DNA of 64,000 bases from Streptomyces sp. NBC_00285 (GTDB lineage: Bacteria; Actinomycetota; Actinomycetes; Streptomycetales; Streptomycetaceae): contig NZ_CP108055.1 in the NCBI RefSeq assembly GCF_036174265.1, positions 8,308,001 through 8,372,000 of the forward strand, written 5' to 3'. The notes under the pieces are model-generated. The model ran no database searches. It was not told where the DNA came from and worked only from the letters and a program-made list of their open reading frames with translations. Shown here piece after piece: positions 25,692 to 37,762 of this stretch. The position numbers and the translations under genes are program-made. Positions within the stretch are counted from its first letter, which is position 1. Each line of letters starts with the position of its first letter.

Positions 25692-26989
25692 CCTCCCTGT
25701 GGCGCGACCGGCGCTTCGTCCGGTACTGGGCCAGCAGCGCCGTCTCGCAGTTCGGGGACCGGGTCTCCGAGGTCGCCGTACCCCTTATTGCGGTCACCGT
25801 CCTGGACGCCTCCGCCGGTCAGGTGGCCGTGCTGACCGCGCTCGCCTGGGCGCCGAACCTGCTCGCGCTGGTGCTGGGGGCCTGGGTGGACGGGCGGGCC
25901 CGGAAGCGGCGGTTGCTGGTCGTCATGGATCTCGTGCGGGCGGGTGTGCTGCTGTCCCTGCCCGCCGCCCATCTGTGGGGGACCGTCACGCTCCGGCAGT
26001 TGTATGCGGTGGTGCTCGTCGGCGGACTCGCGGGAGTGACGGCCGGCTGTGCCTGGCAGCCGCTGTTCGCTCGGATCGTGCCGCGTTCGTCGTACGTCGA
26101 CGCCAACAGCAAGTTCAGCACGGCCCGTTCGGCGTCTTTCGTGGCCGGACCCGCGGCCGGCGGCGGGCTGGTTCAGGTTCTGGGTGCGCCCGTCGCCGTC
26201 GTGGCGGACGCGCTGTCCTTTCTGGTGTCCGCTCTGCTGCTCGGCAGGGCGCCGGTCGACGAGCCTGCTCCCGCAGCCCGGTCCGGCGCCGCCGTGCCCG
26301 CATTGTTGCGGGATGCCCGGGACGGACTGTTCTTCGTCCTGCGGCACCCCGTGTTGCGGGCAAGCCTGGGCTGCTGCACCACCATCAACTTCTTCACCTT
26401 CCTGGCGGGCACCGGCATGGTCGTGCTCTTCGCCGACCGTGACCTCCAACTCTCCCCGGGTGTCATTGGGTTGACGCTCGGAGTCGGAGCGATCGGCTCC
26501 CTCGTCGGGGCGCTCACGGCACCGTGGCTGTCCCGACGCATCGGGTTGGGACGGTGCGTGGCCGTCGGAGCCGTGCTGTTCCCGGCGCCCTTCGCGCTGG
26601 CCGCGGTCGCCGGTGGGCCGGTATGGGCCGGTGCCGCGCTCCTGGGTGCGGCCTACTTCCTGGTGGGCCTCGGGGTGATGTGGTTCGACGTGCCCCTCAA
26701 CTCCCTGCAGACCGCGGTCACTCCGGACGCCCTGCGCAGCCGCGTCACGGGCGCCTTCAGTACCGTCAACTACGGGATACGGCCCCTCGGCGCACTCGCC
26801 GGAGGTGTGCTCGCCACGACGGTCGGGCTCAGGGCGACCTTCGTGACGGTCGCCGTAGGTGGGGTGCTGTCGCTGCTGTGGCTGCTGCCTTCGCCGATAC
26901 CGGGCATCCGCTCGCTGGACGACTCCGACATGCCCGCCGAACCCCAGCCTCGGAGTGCCCAGTTGAGCACCTTCGACAACCCCGTGTAG
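25688..26989 (+). CDS. MFS transporter (drug efflux type)
   Basis: This 433-residue major facilitator has about twelve hydrophobic segments. It opens LWRDRRFVRYWASSAVSQFGDRVSEVAVPLIAV and carries the loop 2-3 motif variant GAWVDGRARKRRLLVVMDLVRAG, as in the MFS_3/enterobactin-exporter-like group. Its start overlaps the ArsR-type regulator stop, giving a regulator-pump operon. A second, related MFS gene follows 94 bases downstream. The exported compound is not apparent from the sequence. Confidence 0.9.
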   Translation: MTSLWRDRRFVRYWASSAVSQFGDRVSEVAVPLIAVTVLDASAGQVAVLTALAWAPNLLALVLGAWVDGRARKRRLLVVMDLVRAGVLLSLPAAHLWGTVTLRQLYAVVLVGGLAGVTAGCAWQPLFARIVPRSSYVDANSKFSTARSASFVAGPAAGGGLVQVLGAPVAVVADALSFLVSALLLGRAPVDEPAPAARSGAAVPALLRDARDGLFFVLRHPVLRASLGCCTTINFFTFLAGTGMVVLFADRDLQLSPGVIGLTLGVGAIGSLVGALTAPWLSRRIGLGRCVAVGAVLFPAPFALAAVAGGPVWAGAALLGAAYFLVGLGVMWFDVPLNSLQTAVTPDALRSRVTGAFSTVNYGIRPLGALAGGVLATTVGLRATFVTVAVGGVLSLLWLLPSPIPGIRSLDDSDMPAEPQPRSAQLSTFDNPV

Positions 26990-27083
26990 GCGGACTCCGC
27001 TCCTGGGAGCTGCGCGAACACGGATATCGGCTTGAGGGGTCCCACCCGTGGTTCTAAGGTTGCCGGGGCACCAGGGGAGGGGC

Positions 27084-28343
27084 ATGGCGTTCGAGGCTCA
27101 GCGGGACGGGGAGGCAGTCAAGTCCCCTTCAGGAGACGTCCGTTCGGGACCGCTGTGGCGGCAACGCGACTTCGCCGTGTTCTGGGCCGCCCAGACCCTC
27201 TCCGTCCTCGGTGACTCCTTCGCCCTGATCGCCCTGCCCCTGCTGGTCCTGGAGACGACCGGATCCGTCGCGCGGATGGGTCTGTTGACGGGGGTGGGCG
27301 GGGCAGCCGCGGTCGTCGCGGCCGTGTTCGCCGGGGTGGTGGTGGACCGGGTCGACCGGCGGCGGCTGCTCATCGGCTGTGATCTCGTACGGATGGTGCT
27401 GTACGGCGTGATTCCGCTGGTGTGGCTGGCGGGGCCGCAGGTCTGGCTGCTGTACGCCGTCCTGCCGCTGTGCGAGGCCGTCGGCATGCTGTTCGCCGTC
27501 GGGTACGTCACCGTCGTACGGAGTCTCGTCGGCACTGCTCAACTCACCGAGGCGAACGGGCGGTTGAACGCCACCGCGGCCGCGGCCGGGGTGCTGGGAC
27601 CGGTGTGCGCGGGAGTCGTGGCCGCCTGGACCGGGCCCGCCGCCGCAGTCGGTGTCGACGCGGCCAGCTTCGGGGTGTCGGCGCTGTGCACCTGGTTCGT
27701 GCGGTTCCGGTCCCGCCCCGTCGAGGCGGCCGGACGCACCGCCCTGTGGCGGGACTTGCGCACCGGAGTCGCTTTCCTGCGCGGACACCCCGTGCTGCGC
27801 TCGCTCACCGTGCTCCTGTTCGGGTTCAGCTTTCTCACCCTCGGCCTGAACGACCTGGTGATCTACCACCTCAAGCACGACCTCGGCCACGCCGACGGCA
27901 CGGTCGGCACCGTCATGGCCGTCGGCGCGCTCGGCACCGTAGGCGGCGCACTCCTGGTGGCCCGGGTACGCCGACGGCTCGGGTTCGGCGCGGTCTGGAC
28001 CGGCTCGGTCGCGATGTGCGGGCTGGCCTTCGCCGGGATCGGCTGGGCCCGGGGTGTCCCGGCCGTCGCGGTGCTGTGCGCGCTCTTCCTCGCCGGCGGC
28101 GCCATGGCGGGCACCTGCTCGATGTCCCTGCGCCAGGAGGTCACCCCCGAACCGCTCCTGGGCCGGGTCACCTCGGCGTTCTGGACCCTGCACTACGCAG
28201 CGGCCCCGATCGGCGCGGCCGTCCTGACCTGGGCGGCGGAGCGGCAGGGCACGGCCCCCGTCGCTCTGGCAGCGGGTGCGTGCTGCGTGCTGATCGCGAC
28301 GGCCGCGCTGTTCACGCCCCTATGGCGGTCAGGCCGGGAGTGA
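27084..28343 (+). CDS. MFS transporter, paralogue of the preceding gene
   Basis: This protein of about 419 residues is of the same MFS subgroup. It opens LWRQRDFAVFWAAQTLSVLGDSFALIALPLLVLETTGS and has the loop motif GVVVDRVDRRRLLIGCDLVRMV. ATG 27084 is chosen because AGGGGAGG lies just upstream; GTG 27048 is an alternative. It reads in the same direction as the ArsR-MFS pair and may be on the same transcript. The similarity suggests an old tandem duplication. It converges with a VOC gene. Confidence 0.88.
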   Translation: MAFEAQRDGEAVKSPSGDVRSGPLWRQRDFAVFWAAQTLSVLGDSFALIALPLLVLETTGSVARMGLLTGVGGAAAVVAAVFAGVVVDRVDRRRLLIGCDLVRMVLYGVIPLVWLAGPQVWLLYAVLPLCEAVGMLFAVGYVTVVRSLVGTAQLTEANGRLNATAAAAGVLGPVCAGVVAAWTGPAAAVGVDAASFGVSALCTWFVRFRSRPVEAAGRTALWRDLRTGVAFLRGHPVLRSLTVLLFGFSFLTLGLNDLVIYHLKHDLGHADGTVGTVMAVGALGTVGGALLVARVRRRLGFGAVWTGSVAMCGLAFAGIGWARGVPAVAVLCALFLAGGAMAGTCSMSLRQEVTPEPLLGRVTSAFWTLHYAAAPIGAAVLTWAAERQGTAPVALAAGACCVLIATAALFTPLWRSGRE

Positions 28344-28360
28344 CCGCGCCCCCGCGCGCC

Positions 28361-28714
28361 TCACTGACTCCGGCGGCGCAGGATGCAGAACTCGTTGCCC
28401 TCGGGGTCCGCCAAAACCACCCATGACTGGTCGCCCTGGCCGATGTCGACACGCTGTGCGCCATGGGCGACCAGGCGGGCCACCTCGGCGTCCTGGTCGT
28501 CGGGCCGGAAGTCGAGGTGCAGGCGGCTCTTGGCCTTCTTGGTCTCCTCGATCCGGACGAAGTCAAGGCCCGGCATGCGGTCGGCCTCCGGGCGGATCTC
28601 GAACTCGTCGTCGGAGGTGTGGACGACGACCCACCCGAGAGCGTCGGCCCACCACTGCCCCAGCGCCGCCGGATCCTCCGAGTGGACGATTACCTGTTCC
28701 CATTCCAAGGTCAT
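28361..28714 (-). CDS. VOC family protein
   Basis: This 117-residue VOC domain (MTLEWEQVIVHSEDPAALGQWW, then FVRIEETKKAKSRLHLDFRPDD and SWVVLADPEGNEFCIL) has the late glutamate metal ligand in GNEFC. It is a paralogue of the VOC protein at 23217-23585. It converges on the MFS gene with a 17-base gap. The 68 bases between it and the ABC permease gene contain a short A/T-rich patch (GGATTAATCGATCG) of no clear role. Confidence 0.87.
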   Translation of the reverse strand: MTLEWEQVIVHSEDPAALGQWWADALGWVVVHTSDDEFEIRPEADRMPGLDFVRIEETKKAKSRLHLDFRPDDQDAEVARLVAHGAQRVDIGQGDQSWVVLADPEGNEFCILRRRSQ

Positions 28715-28782
28715 TCGCCGACCTTAGCTTTGACGGGTGCCGTACTCGGGGGATTAATCGATCGACGCTGCGGACACCGGGC

Positions 28783-29574
28783 TCACCCGTTGACGCCCGC
28801 GTAGTGCCGCAGGCTCCAGCGCCACAGCAGCCGTGAGCCCAGGTACGCCACCACGCCCAGCAGCGGTGAGGCCGCCGCCAGCCAGTACGGGACGCCGGTG
28901 TCATGGCCGTGGCCCGTCAGGACGGCCGCCGGGAAGTACGCGACGAACGCGAGGGGGAGGCCGTAGGTGAGGAGGCCGCCGACCGCCCTCGGGAGGACGT
29001 TCAGGGGGTAGCTGCCGAAGGTGCCGAGGAGTTCCTCCAGCCAGCGGCCCCAGTAGTCGGCGGCCGGGAAGCGCAGCGCCGCGCAGGCGACCGCGGTGAA
29101 CAGGGCCGCCTCCAGGAGCATGCCGCCGATCAGGGCTGCGATCAGGTAGGAGATCCGGCCCGGCGTCCAGTCCAGCCGGCTTCGGCTCAGGGCGCCCACC
29201 ATCAGGCCCACCGCGACCGTGAGGTCGCCGATCGCGTTGGTGGGGAAGAAGGCCAGCTGGAGTTGGCGGTGCACCGGCATCGGGCGGGTCAGGTAGATGT
29301 CGATCCTGCCCTCCTGGATCTGCCGGCCCGCGCCGTGCACCCGGCCGAGCACGAGCACGAACAGCCCGTGCGCGAGCATCCGCGTCGCCGGGATCAGCAG
29401 CACCTCCGAGCTGTCCCAGCCGCCCATCCCGGTGAACCGGGTCAGCAGCACCGTGGCGAACACGATCACCGACACCTGCCAGATCGCACCGATCGCGATC
29501 ATCAGCAGGAACTCGGTGCGGTACTCCAGCTGGGCACGGAAGTTGAGCCGCGTGATGCGCCACGCGATCCGCAT
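28783..29574 (-). CDS. ABC-2 type transporter permease (second permease)
   Basis: This 263-residue membrane protein has six hydrophobic helices. It opens MRIAWRITRLNFRAQLEYRTEFLLMIAIGAIWQ and contains GRIDIYLTRPMPVHRQL, the loop typical of the ABC2_membrane_6 (former DUF990) permeases. ATG 29574 is preferred because the frame upstream overlaps the neighbouring permease. It is the last gene of a three-gene exporter operon (ATPase, permease, permease) with gaps of 1 and 13 bases. The cargo is unknown. Confidence 0.86.
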   Translation of the reverse strand: MRIAWRITRLNFRAQLEYRTEFLLMIAIGAIWQVSVIVFATVLLTRFTGMGGWDSSEVLLIPATRMLAHGLFVLVLGRVHGAGRQIQEGRIDIYLTRPMPVHRQLQLAFFPTNAIGDLTVAVGLMVGALSRSRLDWTPGRISYLIAALIGGMLLEAALFTAVACAALRFPAADYWGRWLEELLGTFGSYPLNVLPRAVGGLLTYGLPLAFVAYFPAAVLTGHGHDTGVPYWLAAASPLLGVVAYLGSRLLWRWSLRHYAGVNG

Positions 29575-29587
29575 GCCGTTCAAGGCC

Positions 29588-30391
29588 TCAGCCTCCTTGG
29601 GAGATGACGCGGCGGGCGGCCCGCCGCCACAGGAAACGGGTGAACAGGGTGAGCGCCACGCCCCAGAACGCCTGGATCGCCAGCTGCCCACCGGCGTCGG
29701 AGAGCGGGATGCGCCCGATGTAGATCGACAGCGGCACGCTCAACGTCGCCTGGAACGGCAGGAATCCGCTCAGCGTGATGAACCAGTCGGGGAAGAACCA
29801 CAGCGGCGCGTACACACCGGACAGCAGGTTCTGCGCGAAGATCAGGATGAGCATCGCCGCGTTGTTGCGGACCGTCCAGAAGCACAACTGGTCCAGCGTC
29901 AGCATCACGTGGTACAGGACCCACTGGCCCAGCAGCAGACTCAGTGCGAACACCCCCGCCACGGCAGGGGACCTGGGCGCGTCCACCACTCCGGCCGCGA
30001 GGCACACCAGGTATCCGCCGAGCGCCCAGGCGAATCCGTACAGCTGCTCGCCCAGCGCGCGCAGGGCGTGGTAGCGCTGGGGCGGCAGCGGGCGCAGGTA
30101 CCAGTAGACGATCGTGCCGAAGTGCATGTGCTGCAGCACGGTGTCCCGGCCCGCGTACTGGTCCAACTCCCGTAGGCGGGAGGCGAGTACGGCGAGCACC
30201 GCATAGGTGACGGCCTGGCCCTCGGCGAGGCCCGCGGTGGTGCCGGTGTGCGCGTACAGGCCGTGCCACAGGGACGCCACCAGGATCACCTGGACGATGA
30301 GCCGGATCAGGACGGCCGTCATCCGGGGCGGTGCGTGCAGTTCGCCGAGCGGCGTGACGCGCGCGGCGCGCCAGGCGTGCAGGACGGCCAT
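29588..30391 (-). CDS. ABC-2 type transporter permease (first permease)
   Basis: This 267-residue permease is homologous in layout to the downstream one: LIRLIVQVILVASLWHGLYAHT, QHMHFGTIVYWYLRPLPPQRYHAL (the counterpart of the DIYLTRPMPVH loop), then four more hydrophobic helices. Together with its partner it would form a heterodimeric channel energised by the ATPase encoded one base upstream. The amphipathic N-terminus (HAWRAARVTPLGELHAPP) is cytoplasmic. Confidence 0.86.
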   Translation of the reverse strand: MAVLHAWRAARVTPLGELHAPPRMTAVLIRLIVQVILVASLWHGLYAHTGTTAGLAEGQAVTYAVLAVLASRLRELDQYAGRDTVLQHMHFGTIVYWYLRPLPPQRYHALRALGEQLYGFAWALGGYLVCLAAGVVDAPRSPAVAGVFALSLLLGQWVLYHVMLTLDQLCFWTVRNNAAMLILIFAQNLLSGVYAPLWFFPDWFITLSGFLPFQATLSVPLSIYIGRIPLSDAGGQLAIQAFWGVALTLFTRFLWRRAARRVISQGG

Positions 30392-30392
30392 C

Positions 30393-31397
30393 TCAGACCG
30401 TCTCGGCGTGGACGTAGGCCGCCCGCATGACGTCTTCCAGGTCGGCCTCGTCGATGGCGACGCCCGTCACCTCGTACCGCTCGATGACCGCCTTCAGAGC
30501 CTGGTGCACGGTGGGGGAGCCCGGCCCGTCGGGGCTCTCGGGGCCGAACACGACCTGCGGGCCCTCCTTGCTCAGCACCGCGATCCCCGGCAGCGGGACG
30601 ACCTCGGCGTGTGCGTCGGCCAGGGTCGCGCGGACCTGCCAGGTGGAGCCGAACCTGCGGCGGATCTCGTCCAGGCTGCCGTCGAGGACGAGCCTGCCGT
30701 GGTTGATGAGCACGAGCCGCTCGGCGAGCCGCTCGACCTCCGTCATGTCGTGGGTGGTCAGCAGTACGGTCCGGCCGCGCTCCTCGACCTGGTGGCGCAG
30801 GAACTCCCGGACCTGCTCCTTGACCACGACGTCCATGCCGATGGTGGGCTCGTCGAGGAAGACGACCGGCGGGTCGTGCAGCAGCGCGGCGGCCAGGTCG
30901 CAGCGCACGCGCTGGCCCAGGGAGAGATGGCGGACCCGGGTGTCCCAGAACGTGGAGAGTTCCAGGATGTCGTCGAACTCCTGCAGCCGCCTGGCGTGTT
31001 CGGCCTTCGGTACCTCGTAGATGTCTCTGAGGATCGAGAACGACTCGCGCACCGGCAGGTCCCACCACAGCTGGGTGCGCTGTCCGAACACCGCGCCGAT
31101 GTTACGGGCGTTGCGTTCGCGTTCCTCGTACGGCACCACACCCGCCACCCGGGCCTCGCCTGAGGTGGGCGTGAGGATGCCGGTGAGCATCTTGATGGTG
31201 GTGGACTTGCCGGCGCCGTTCGGGCCGAGCAGGGCGAGGAGTTCGCCGGGCGCCACGTCGAAGGTGATGTCGGATACGGCGTGCTTGGCGACCCGCTCCG
31301 GGTTGACCAGGGAGCGCAGGGTGCCGGCGAGGCCGGGACGACGGACGGTGGTGTGGAAGGTACGCGAGAGACCGCGCACCTCGATACTTCCCCTCAC
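30393..31397 (-). CDS. ABC transporter ATP-binding protein (ABC-2 exporter)
   Basis: This 334-residue ATPase has Walker A (LLGPNGAGKST), a Q-loop region (AVFGQRTQLWWDLP), the signature variant HLSLGQRVRCDLAAALL, Walker B (VVFLDEPTIGMD) and the switch histidine (LLTTHDM). The DrrA-like C-terminal extension of about 90 residues is present. The start is GTG 31397, with GGGAG eight bases upstream, because the longer open frame upstream runs into the terminator hairpin. It drives the two permeases encoded next. Confidence 0.92.
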   Translation of the reverse strand: MRGSIEVRGLSRTFHTTVRRPGLAGTLRSLVNPERVAKHAVSDITFDVAPGELLALLGPNGAGKSTTIKMLTGILTPTSGEARVAGVVPYEERERNARNIGAVFGQRTQLWWDLPVRESFSILRDIYEVPKAEHARRLQEFDDILELSTFWDTRVRHLSLGQRVRCDLAAALLHDPPVVFLDEPTIGMDVVVKEQVREFLRHQVEERGRTVLLTTHDMTEVERLAERLVLINHGRLVLDGSLDEIRRRFGSTWQVRATLADAHAEVVPLPGIAVLSKEGPQVVFGPESPDGPGSPTVHQALKAVIERYEVTGVAIDEADLEDVMRAAYVHAETV

Positions 31398-31428
31398 GGT
31401 GTGAACTCCCTTGCTCTGAACACAAGTT

Positions 31429-31460
31429 GCGGCCGGTCGGCTGAGAAGCCGACCGGCCGC
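31429..31460 (-). terminator. perfect hairpin terminator of the beta-galactosidase operon
   Basis: GCGGCCGGTCGGCT (31429-31442) and AGCCGACCGGCCGC (31447-31460) form a perfect 14-bp stem closed by a GAGA tetraloop. It lies 68 bases beyond the GH2 stop on the minus strand and separates that operon from the ABC exporter. No long T tract is seen, as is common in Streptomyces. Confidence 0.75.
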
Positions 31461-31527
31461 GGGCACACCATGACCGTTGCAGAATTCCGATCACACTGGC
31501 AATGGATTAATCCACCTGTGAATTGGA

Positions 31528-34413
<2,886 letters not shown>

Positions 34414-35280
34414 TCAGCCCTTGATGCCGGTCTGCGCGATCCCCTGGACCAGCCAGCGCTGGAGGAAGAGGAACACGAACACCAGGGGCAGGATGGAAAT
34501 GGCGGCGGCCATGAAGATCAGGTGGAAGTTCACGGTCTGGTTGGTGATGAAGGAGGAGAGCGCGACCTGGACGGTCCAGGAGCTCGGGTCCTGAGCCAGG
34601 ACCAGGGGCCACAGGAAGGAGTTCCAGGCGCTGATGAACGTGATCGTGGCGATGGCCGCGAAGAAGTTCAGCGAGTTGGGTACGACGATCCGCCAGTACG
34701 CGCCCCAGTAGCCGAGCCCGTCCACGCGTGCCGCCTCCTCCAGCTCCTTGGGGAATCCCAGGAAGTACTGCCGGAACAGGAAGCAGGTGAAGCCGCTGAA
34801 CAGGCCCGGGATGATCAGACCACGATACGTGTCCACCCAGCCGAGGGACGAGACCAGCACGAAGCTGGGCACGAAGGTCACGGCCGTCGGGACCATCAGG
34901 GTCGCCAGGACGGCGTAGAAGACCTTGTCGGCATGCTTGTACGGGATGCGGGCCAGGCCGTAGCCGGCCAGGGAGCACACCAGGAGGGTGCCAAGCGTGG
35001 CCGAGACGGCGACGATCAGCGAGTTCACCATGGAGCGGCCGAACTCGACCGTGGGGTCGTCGAACAGTTCGGAGATGTTGCCCCACTGGAAGGAAGGCAG
35101 CACCTTCCAGTTCTCGCCCGTGATCTCGAGATCCGTGGACAGGGCGTTGCGGACGATCAGGTAGAAGGGGATCAGGAAGAGTAGGGCGGCGATGCCGACT
35201 GCTACGTACAGTCCCGAGTTGCCGAGAACGCCCCGGCCCTTCTTGCGCCGCTTGCCGACCTGAGGAGTGGTGGTGGTCAC
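34414..35280 (-). CDS. carbohydrate ABC transporter permease (MalG-like, CUT1)
   Basis: This 288-residue permease starts at GTG 35280, overlapping the previous stop (GTGA). Six membrane helices are visible (VAVGIAALLFLIPFYLIVRNAL first). The EAA loop reads ELEEAARVDGLGYWGAYWRIVVPN, where the ATPase would dock. The dedicated ATPase is not encoded here; CUT1 systems of Streptomyces usually share MsiK encoded elsewhere. It forms the channel with the MalF-like protein. Confidence 0.92.
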   Translation of the reverse strand: MTTTTPQVGKRRKKGRGVLGNSGLYVAVGIAALLFLIPFYLIVRNALSTDLEITGENWKVLPSFQWGNISELFDDPTVEFGRSMVNSLIVAVSATLGTLLVCSLAGYGLARIPYKHADKVFYAVLATLMVPTAVTFVPSFVLVSSLGWVDTYRGLIIPGLFSGFTCFLFRQYFLGFPKELEEAARVDGLGYWGAYWRIVVPNSLNFFAAIATITFISAWNSFLWPLVLAQDPSSWTVQVALSSFITNQTVNFHLIFMAAAISILPLVFVFLFLQRWLVQGIAQTGIKG

Positions 35281-36245
35281 TTGCCCTCCTCCCCCCTTCC
35301 GAAGCCCATGAACTTGCCCTGGATCAGGGTGACGAGACAGATGAGGAGCGACAGGATGACGGCGCCCGCGCTGCCGGCGCCGTAGTCCTGGTTTGTGCCG
35401 AGGGCCGTCTTGTAGAGCTCCATGAGCGGTGTCTGGGCCCAGGTCGCCTTGAGGGTGATGATGTTGAAGAACTCGTCGAACGCCTGGTAGGCGGCGATGA
35501 GCAGCAGCAGGATCACGGCGGTCGAGGTGGCGCGCAGCTGCGGCAGCGTGATGTACCGGAAGGTCTGCCAGCCCGGCTTGGCGCCGTCGATGGCCGCGGC
35601 CTCGTACAGCTCGCCCGGGATGTTCTGCAGGGCCGCCAGGAACAGGATCATGTAGAAGCCGGACTGGATCCACAGCCGCAGGCTCACGATGACCACCCAA
35701 TACCAGGGCGGACTGGGGTTGGCCAGGTAGGCGATGTTCTCGACGCCGAACCAGCCGAGGAAGGTGTTCATCAGGCCGAAGCGGACACCGCTGAAGATGG
35801 ACATCTTCCAGATCAGCGAGGCGGCCACGTAGGAGACGGCGGTCGGCAGGAAGAACACCGAGCGGAAGAACGCCCGCATGAACCGCAGCCGGTGCACCAG
35901 CAGCGCCAGACCCAGCGACAGCGCCCAGGTGGTCGGCACGATGAACGCGGCGAACACGCTGAACGTCAGCAGTGAGTCGGGGAAACCGCTGTTGGTCAGG
36001 ATCTGCTTGTAGTTGTCGAAGCCGATGAAGTGGCTCGGTGTGACGGTGTACCGCGCGTCGAAGAAGCTGAGCCAGACGCTCCAGAAGATCGGCACGAAGA
36101 CGAAGATCACCAGGCCTATGAGGAAGGGCCCGGTGAAAAGCCAGAAGTTGAAGGTGGGGTTGCCCCGCAGGCCCCGCCGCGGCCGGGCCTTGGAGGCCTT
36201 GGCCGGGGCGGGCTGGGCGACCCCGCGCGTGGTGGTGGTCGACAT
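35277..36245 (-). CDS. carbohydrate ABC transporter permease (MalF-like, CUT1)
   Basis: This 322-residue permease has a basic cytoplasmic N-terminus and six helices (FWLFTGPFLIGLVIFVFVPIFW first). The EAA loop is ELYEAAAIDGAKPGWQTFRYITLP. It pairs with the MalG-like partner encoded with a 4-base overlap and receives sugars from the lipoprotein encoded just upstream (20-base gap). Confidence 0.92.
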   Translation of the reverse strand: MSTTTTRGVAQPAPAKASKARPRRGLRGNPTFNFWLFTGPFLIGLVIFVFVPIFWSVWLSFFDARYTVTPSHFIGFDNYKQILTNSGFPDSLLTFSVFAAFIVPTTWALSLGLALLVHRLRFMRAFFRSVFFLPTAVSYVAASLIWKMSIFSGVRFGLMNTFLGWFGVENIAYLANPSPPWYWVVIVSLRLWIQSGFYMILFLAALQNIPGELYEAAAIDGAKPGWQTFRYITLPQLRATSTAVILLLLIAAYQAFDEFFNIITLKATWAQTPLMELYKTALGTNQDYGAGSAGAVILSLLICLVTLIQGKFMGFGRGEEGK

Positions 36246-36265
36246 GTCGTGGGGTTCCCTGCGGC

Positions 36266-37531
36266 CTATCCGAAGAGCTTCTTGAGTTCGACGTTGACCT
36301 TCTTGTCGCAGGTGTCGAGCGCCGACTCCGGGTTGCCGTTCTTACGGATGGAGGAGGCGATCACCTCGGCGAACGCGGTCTGCATCGTCTGGTCGTAGGC
36401 GATGTTGTCGAAGTGGCCGTAGTCGGTGAAGAGCTTCACGCCCTCGGCGGGCAGGCCGGACTTGAGCTTGGTCGCCGAGCTGGCGATCGAGGTACGCGGC
36501 GGGATGTGGAAGCCGTACGACGTGGCCCAGTCCTCCTGGTACTTCTTCTGGTCGATCCACAGCCACTTGACGTATTCCTTGGCCGCCTCGACGTTCTTGC
36601 CCTTGGCGTTGACGAAGATCGACCAGCCGCCGTTGTAGACGGACTGCTTGCCCGCGGACCCGATCTTCGGGAACGGGAAGATGCCGAGGTCGTCGCCGAG
36701 CGCCTTCTGCATGGCCGGCATGGACCACATGCCGCCCCACTGCATGGCACACAGGCCCTGGTTGAGCGAGGAGGGGTCCCAGAAGTCGGTGGGGGCGTCC
36801 AGGAGCACGTTGCCGCTGGTGAACAGCTTGCGAAGCTCCTTGAGACCCTCGACGACGCCGTCCGTGTGGTAGGCGATCTCGTTCTTCTCGTTGATCGTGT
36901 CGGCGCCGGCCGACCAGATGATGACGTTCTGGATCGCGGTGAAGTCGTTGCCGAGGAAGACGCCCTTGACCTTGCTGGTGGTGAGCTTGGCGGCGGCCTC
37001 GCTCAGCTCTTCCAGGGTGGTGGGGACCTCGACCTTGGCCGCCTCGAACATCGACTTGCGGTAGTAGAAGAACTGCGGGTCGTCGATCATCCGTATCCCG
37101 TAGATCTTCCCGTCGACCGTGTGGGACTTGATGTCGTTCGGGTTGAAGTCGTCCTTGACCGGGTCGATCAGGTCGGTGAGGTCGGCCACCTGGCCGCTCT
37201 TGACGAGCTGCAGCTGCGGGTGGAACTCGAAGACGTCGGGCGCCTTCTTGGTGAGCAGGGCGGCGAAGAGCGCGGACTCGAAGTTGTCGCCCGTGATCCA
37301 GTTGGTGCTGACGTCGGCCTTCTTGTACGCGGCCGCGTACTTCTTGATGGCCTGCTCGGTGCCCGCCTCGCCATAGGCGTGGAAGTACTGGGTCAGGGCC
37401 GTGCCCGAACCGCCGCCGCTGCTGCGGCCGGTGTTCCCGCCGCACGCGGCCAGTCCGCCGGCGGCGGCCAGACCCATCGCGGCCTGCAGAACGTTTCGAC
37501 GGTTCCAGTTGGGGGTGCTCATTGCCGACAT
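36266..37531 (-). CDS. sugar ABC transporter substrate-binding lipoprotein
   Basis: This 421-residue extracellular solute-binding protein family 1 member has a twin-arginine lipoprotein signal (NRRNVLQAAMGLAAAGGLAAC, lipobox LAAC, acylated Cys about residue 31). The mature part shows the type II binding-protein pattern (VFEFHPQLQLVKSGQVADLTD, GVFLGNDFTAIQNVIIWSAGA, MQWGGMWSMPAMQKAL). ATG 37531 follows AAGGAC at good spacing; ATG 37522 is possible. As first gene of the importer-GH2 operon with a GH30 galactanase beside it, galacto-oligosaccharide binding is the best inference. Confidence 0.91.
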   Translation of the reverse strand: MSAMSTPNWNRRNVLQAAMGLAAAGGLAACGGNTGRSSGGGSGTALTQYFHAYGEAGTEQAIKKYAAAYKKADVSTNWITGDNFESALFAALLTKKAPDVFEFHPQLQLVKSGQVADLTDLIDPVKDDFNPNDIKSHTVDGKIYGIRMIDDPQFFYYRKSMFEAAKVEVPTTLEELSEAAAKLTTSKVKGVFLGNDFTAIQNVIIWSAGADTINEKNEIAYHTDGVVEGLKELRKLFTSGNVLLDAPTDFWDPSSLNQGLCAMQWGGMWSMPAMQKALGDDLGIFPFPKIGSAGKQSVYNGGWSIFVNAKGKNVEAAKEYVKWLWIDQKKYQEDWATSYGFHIPPRTSIASSATKLKSGLPAEGVKLFTDYGHFDNIAYDQTMQTAFAEVIASSIRKNGNPESALDTCDKKVNVELKKLFG

Positions 37532-37644
37532 GCTGACGTCCTTGTCTCGAATACGGCTTGCGGCTCTGTGCCTTGGCTCTGCGGCTCAGTGCCAGGTGGC
37601 TCAAATGCTGTTGCGGTGCGGGGACGGTAACCTTCGACTAAGGC

Positions 37645-37660
37645 TTCGGCAAGGGGTTGG
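37645..37660. promoter_or_regulatory. shared ROK-type operator candidate upstream of ABC operon
   Basis: TTCGGCAAGGGGTTGG lies 114 bases upstream of the binding-protein start. Fourteen of its 16 bases match TTCGACAAGGGGTTAG at 40976-40991, upstream of the ROK regulator gene, in the same orientation to the downstream gene. The differences are two purine swaps. Confidence 0.6.
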
Positions 37661-37709
37661 ACGAAGTCTGCTCGAAGCGTTGTGCGGCGTTCGGGATACC
37701 GGACGTCCC

Positions 37710-37746
37710 GGGGTTGCGGGCCGCCGCACCAGCGGCCCGCAACCCC
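37710..37746 (-). terminator. perfect hairpin terminator after the GH30 gene
   Basis: GGGGTTGCGGGCCGC (37710-37724) and GCGGCCCGCAACCCC (37732-37746) form a perfect 15-bp stem with a 7-base loop, starting 17 bases past the GH30 stop on the minus strand. It isolates the ROK-GH30 transcript from the importer operon. Confidence 0.78.
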
Positions 37747-37762
37747 CTACGGGTGTGCCGTG

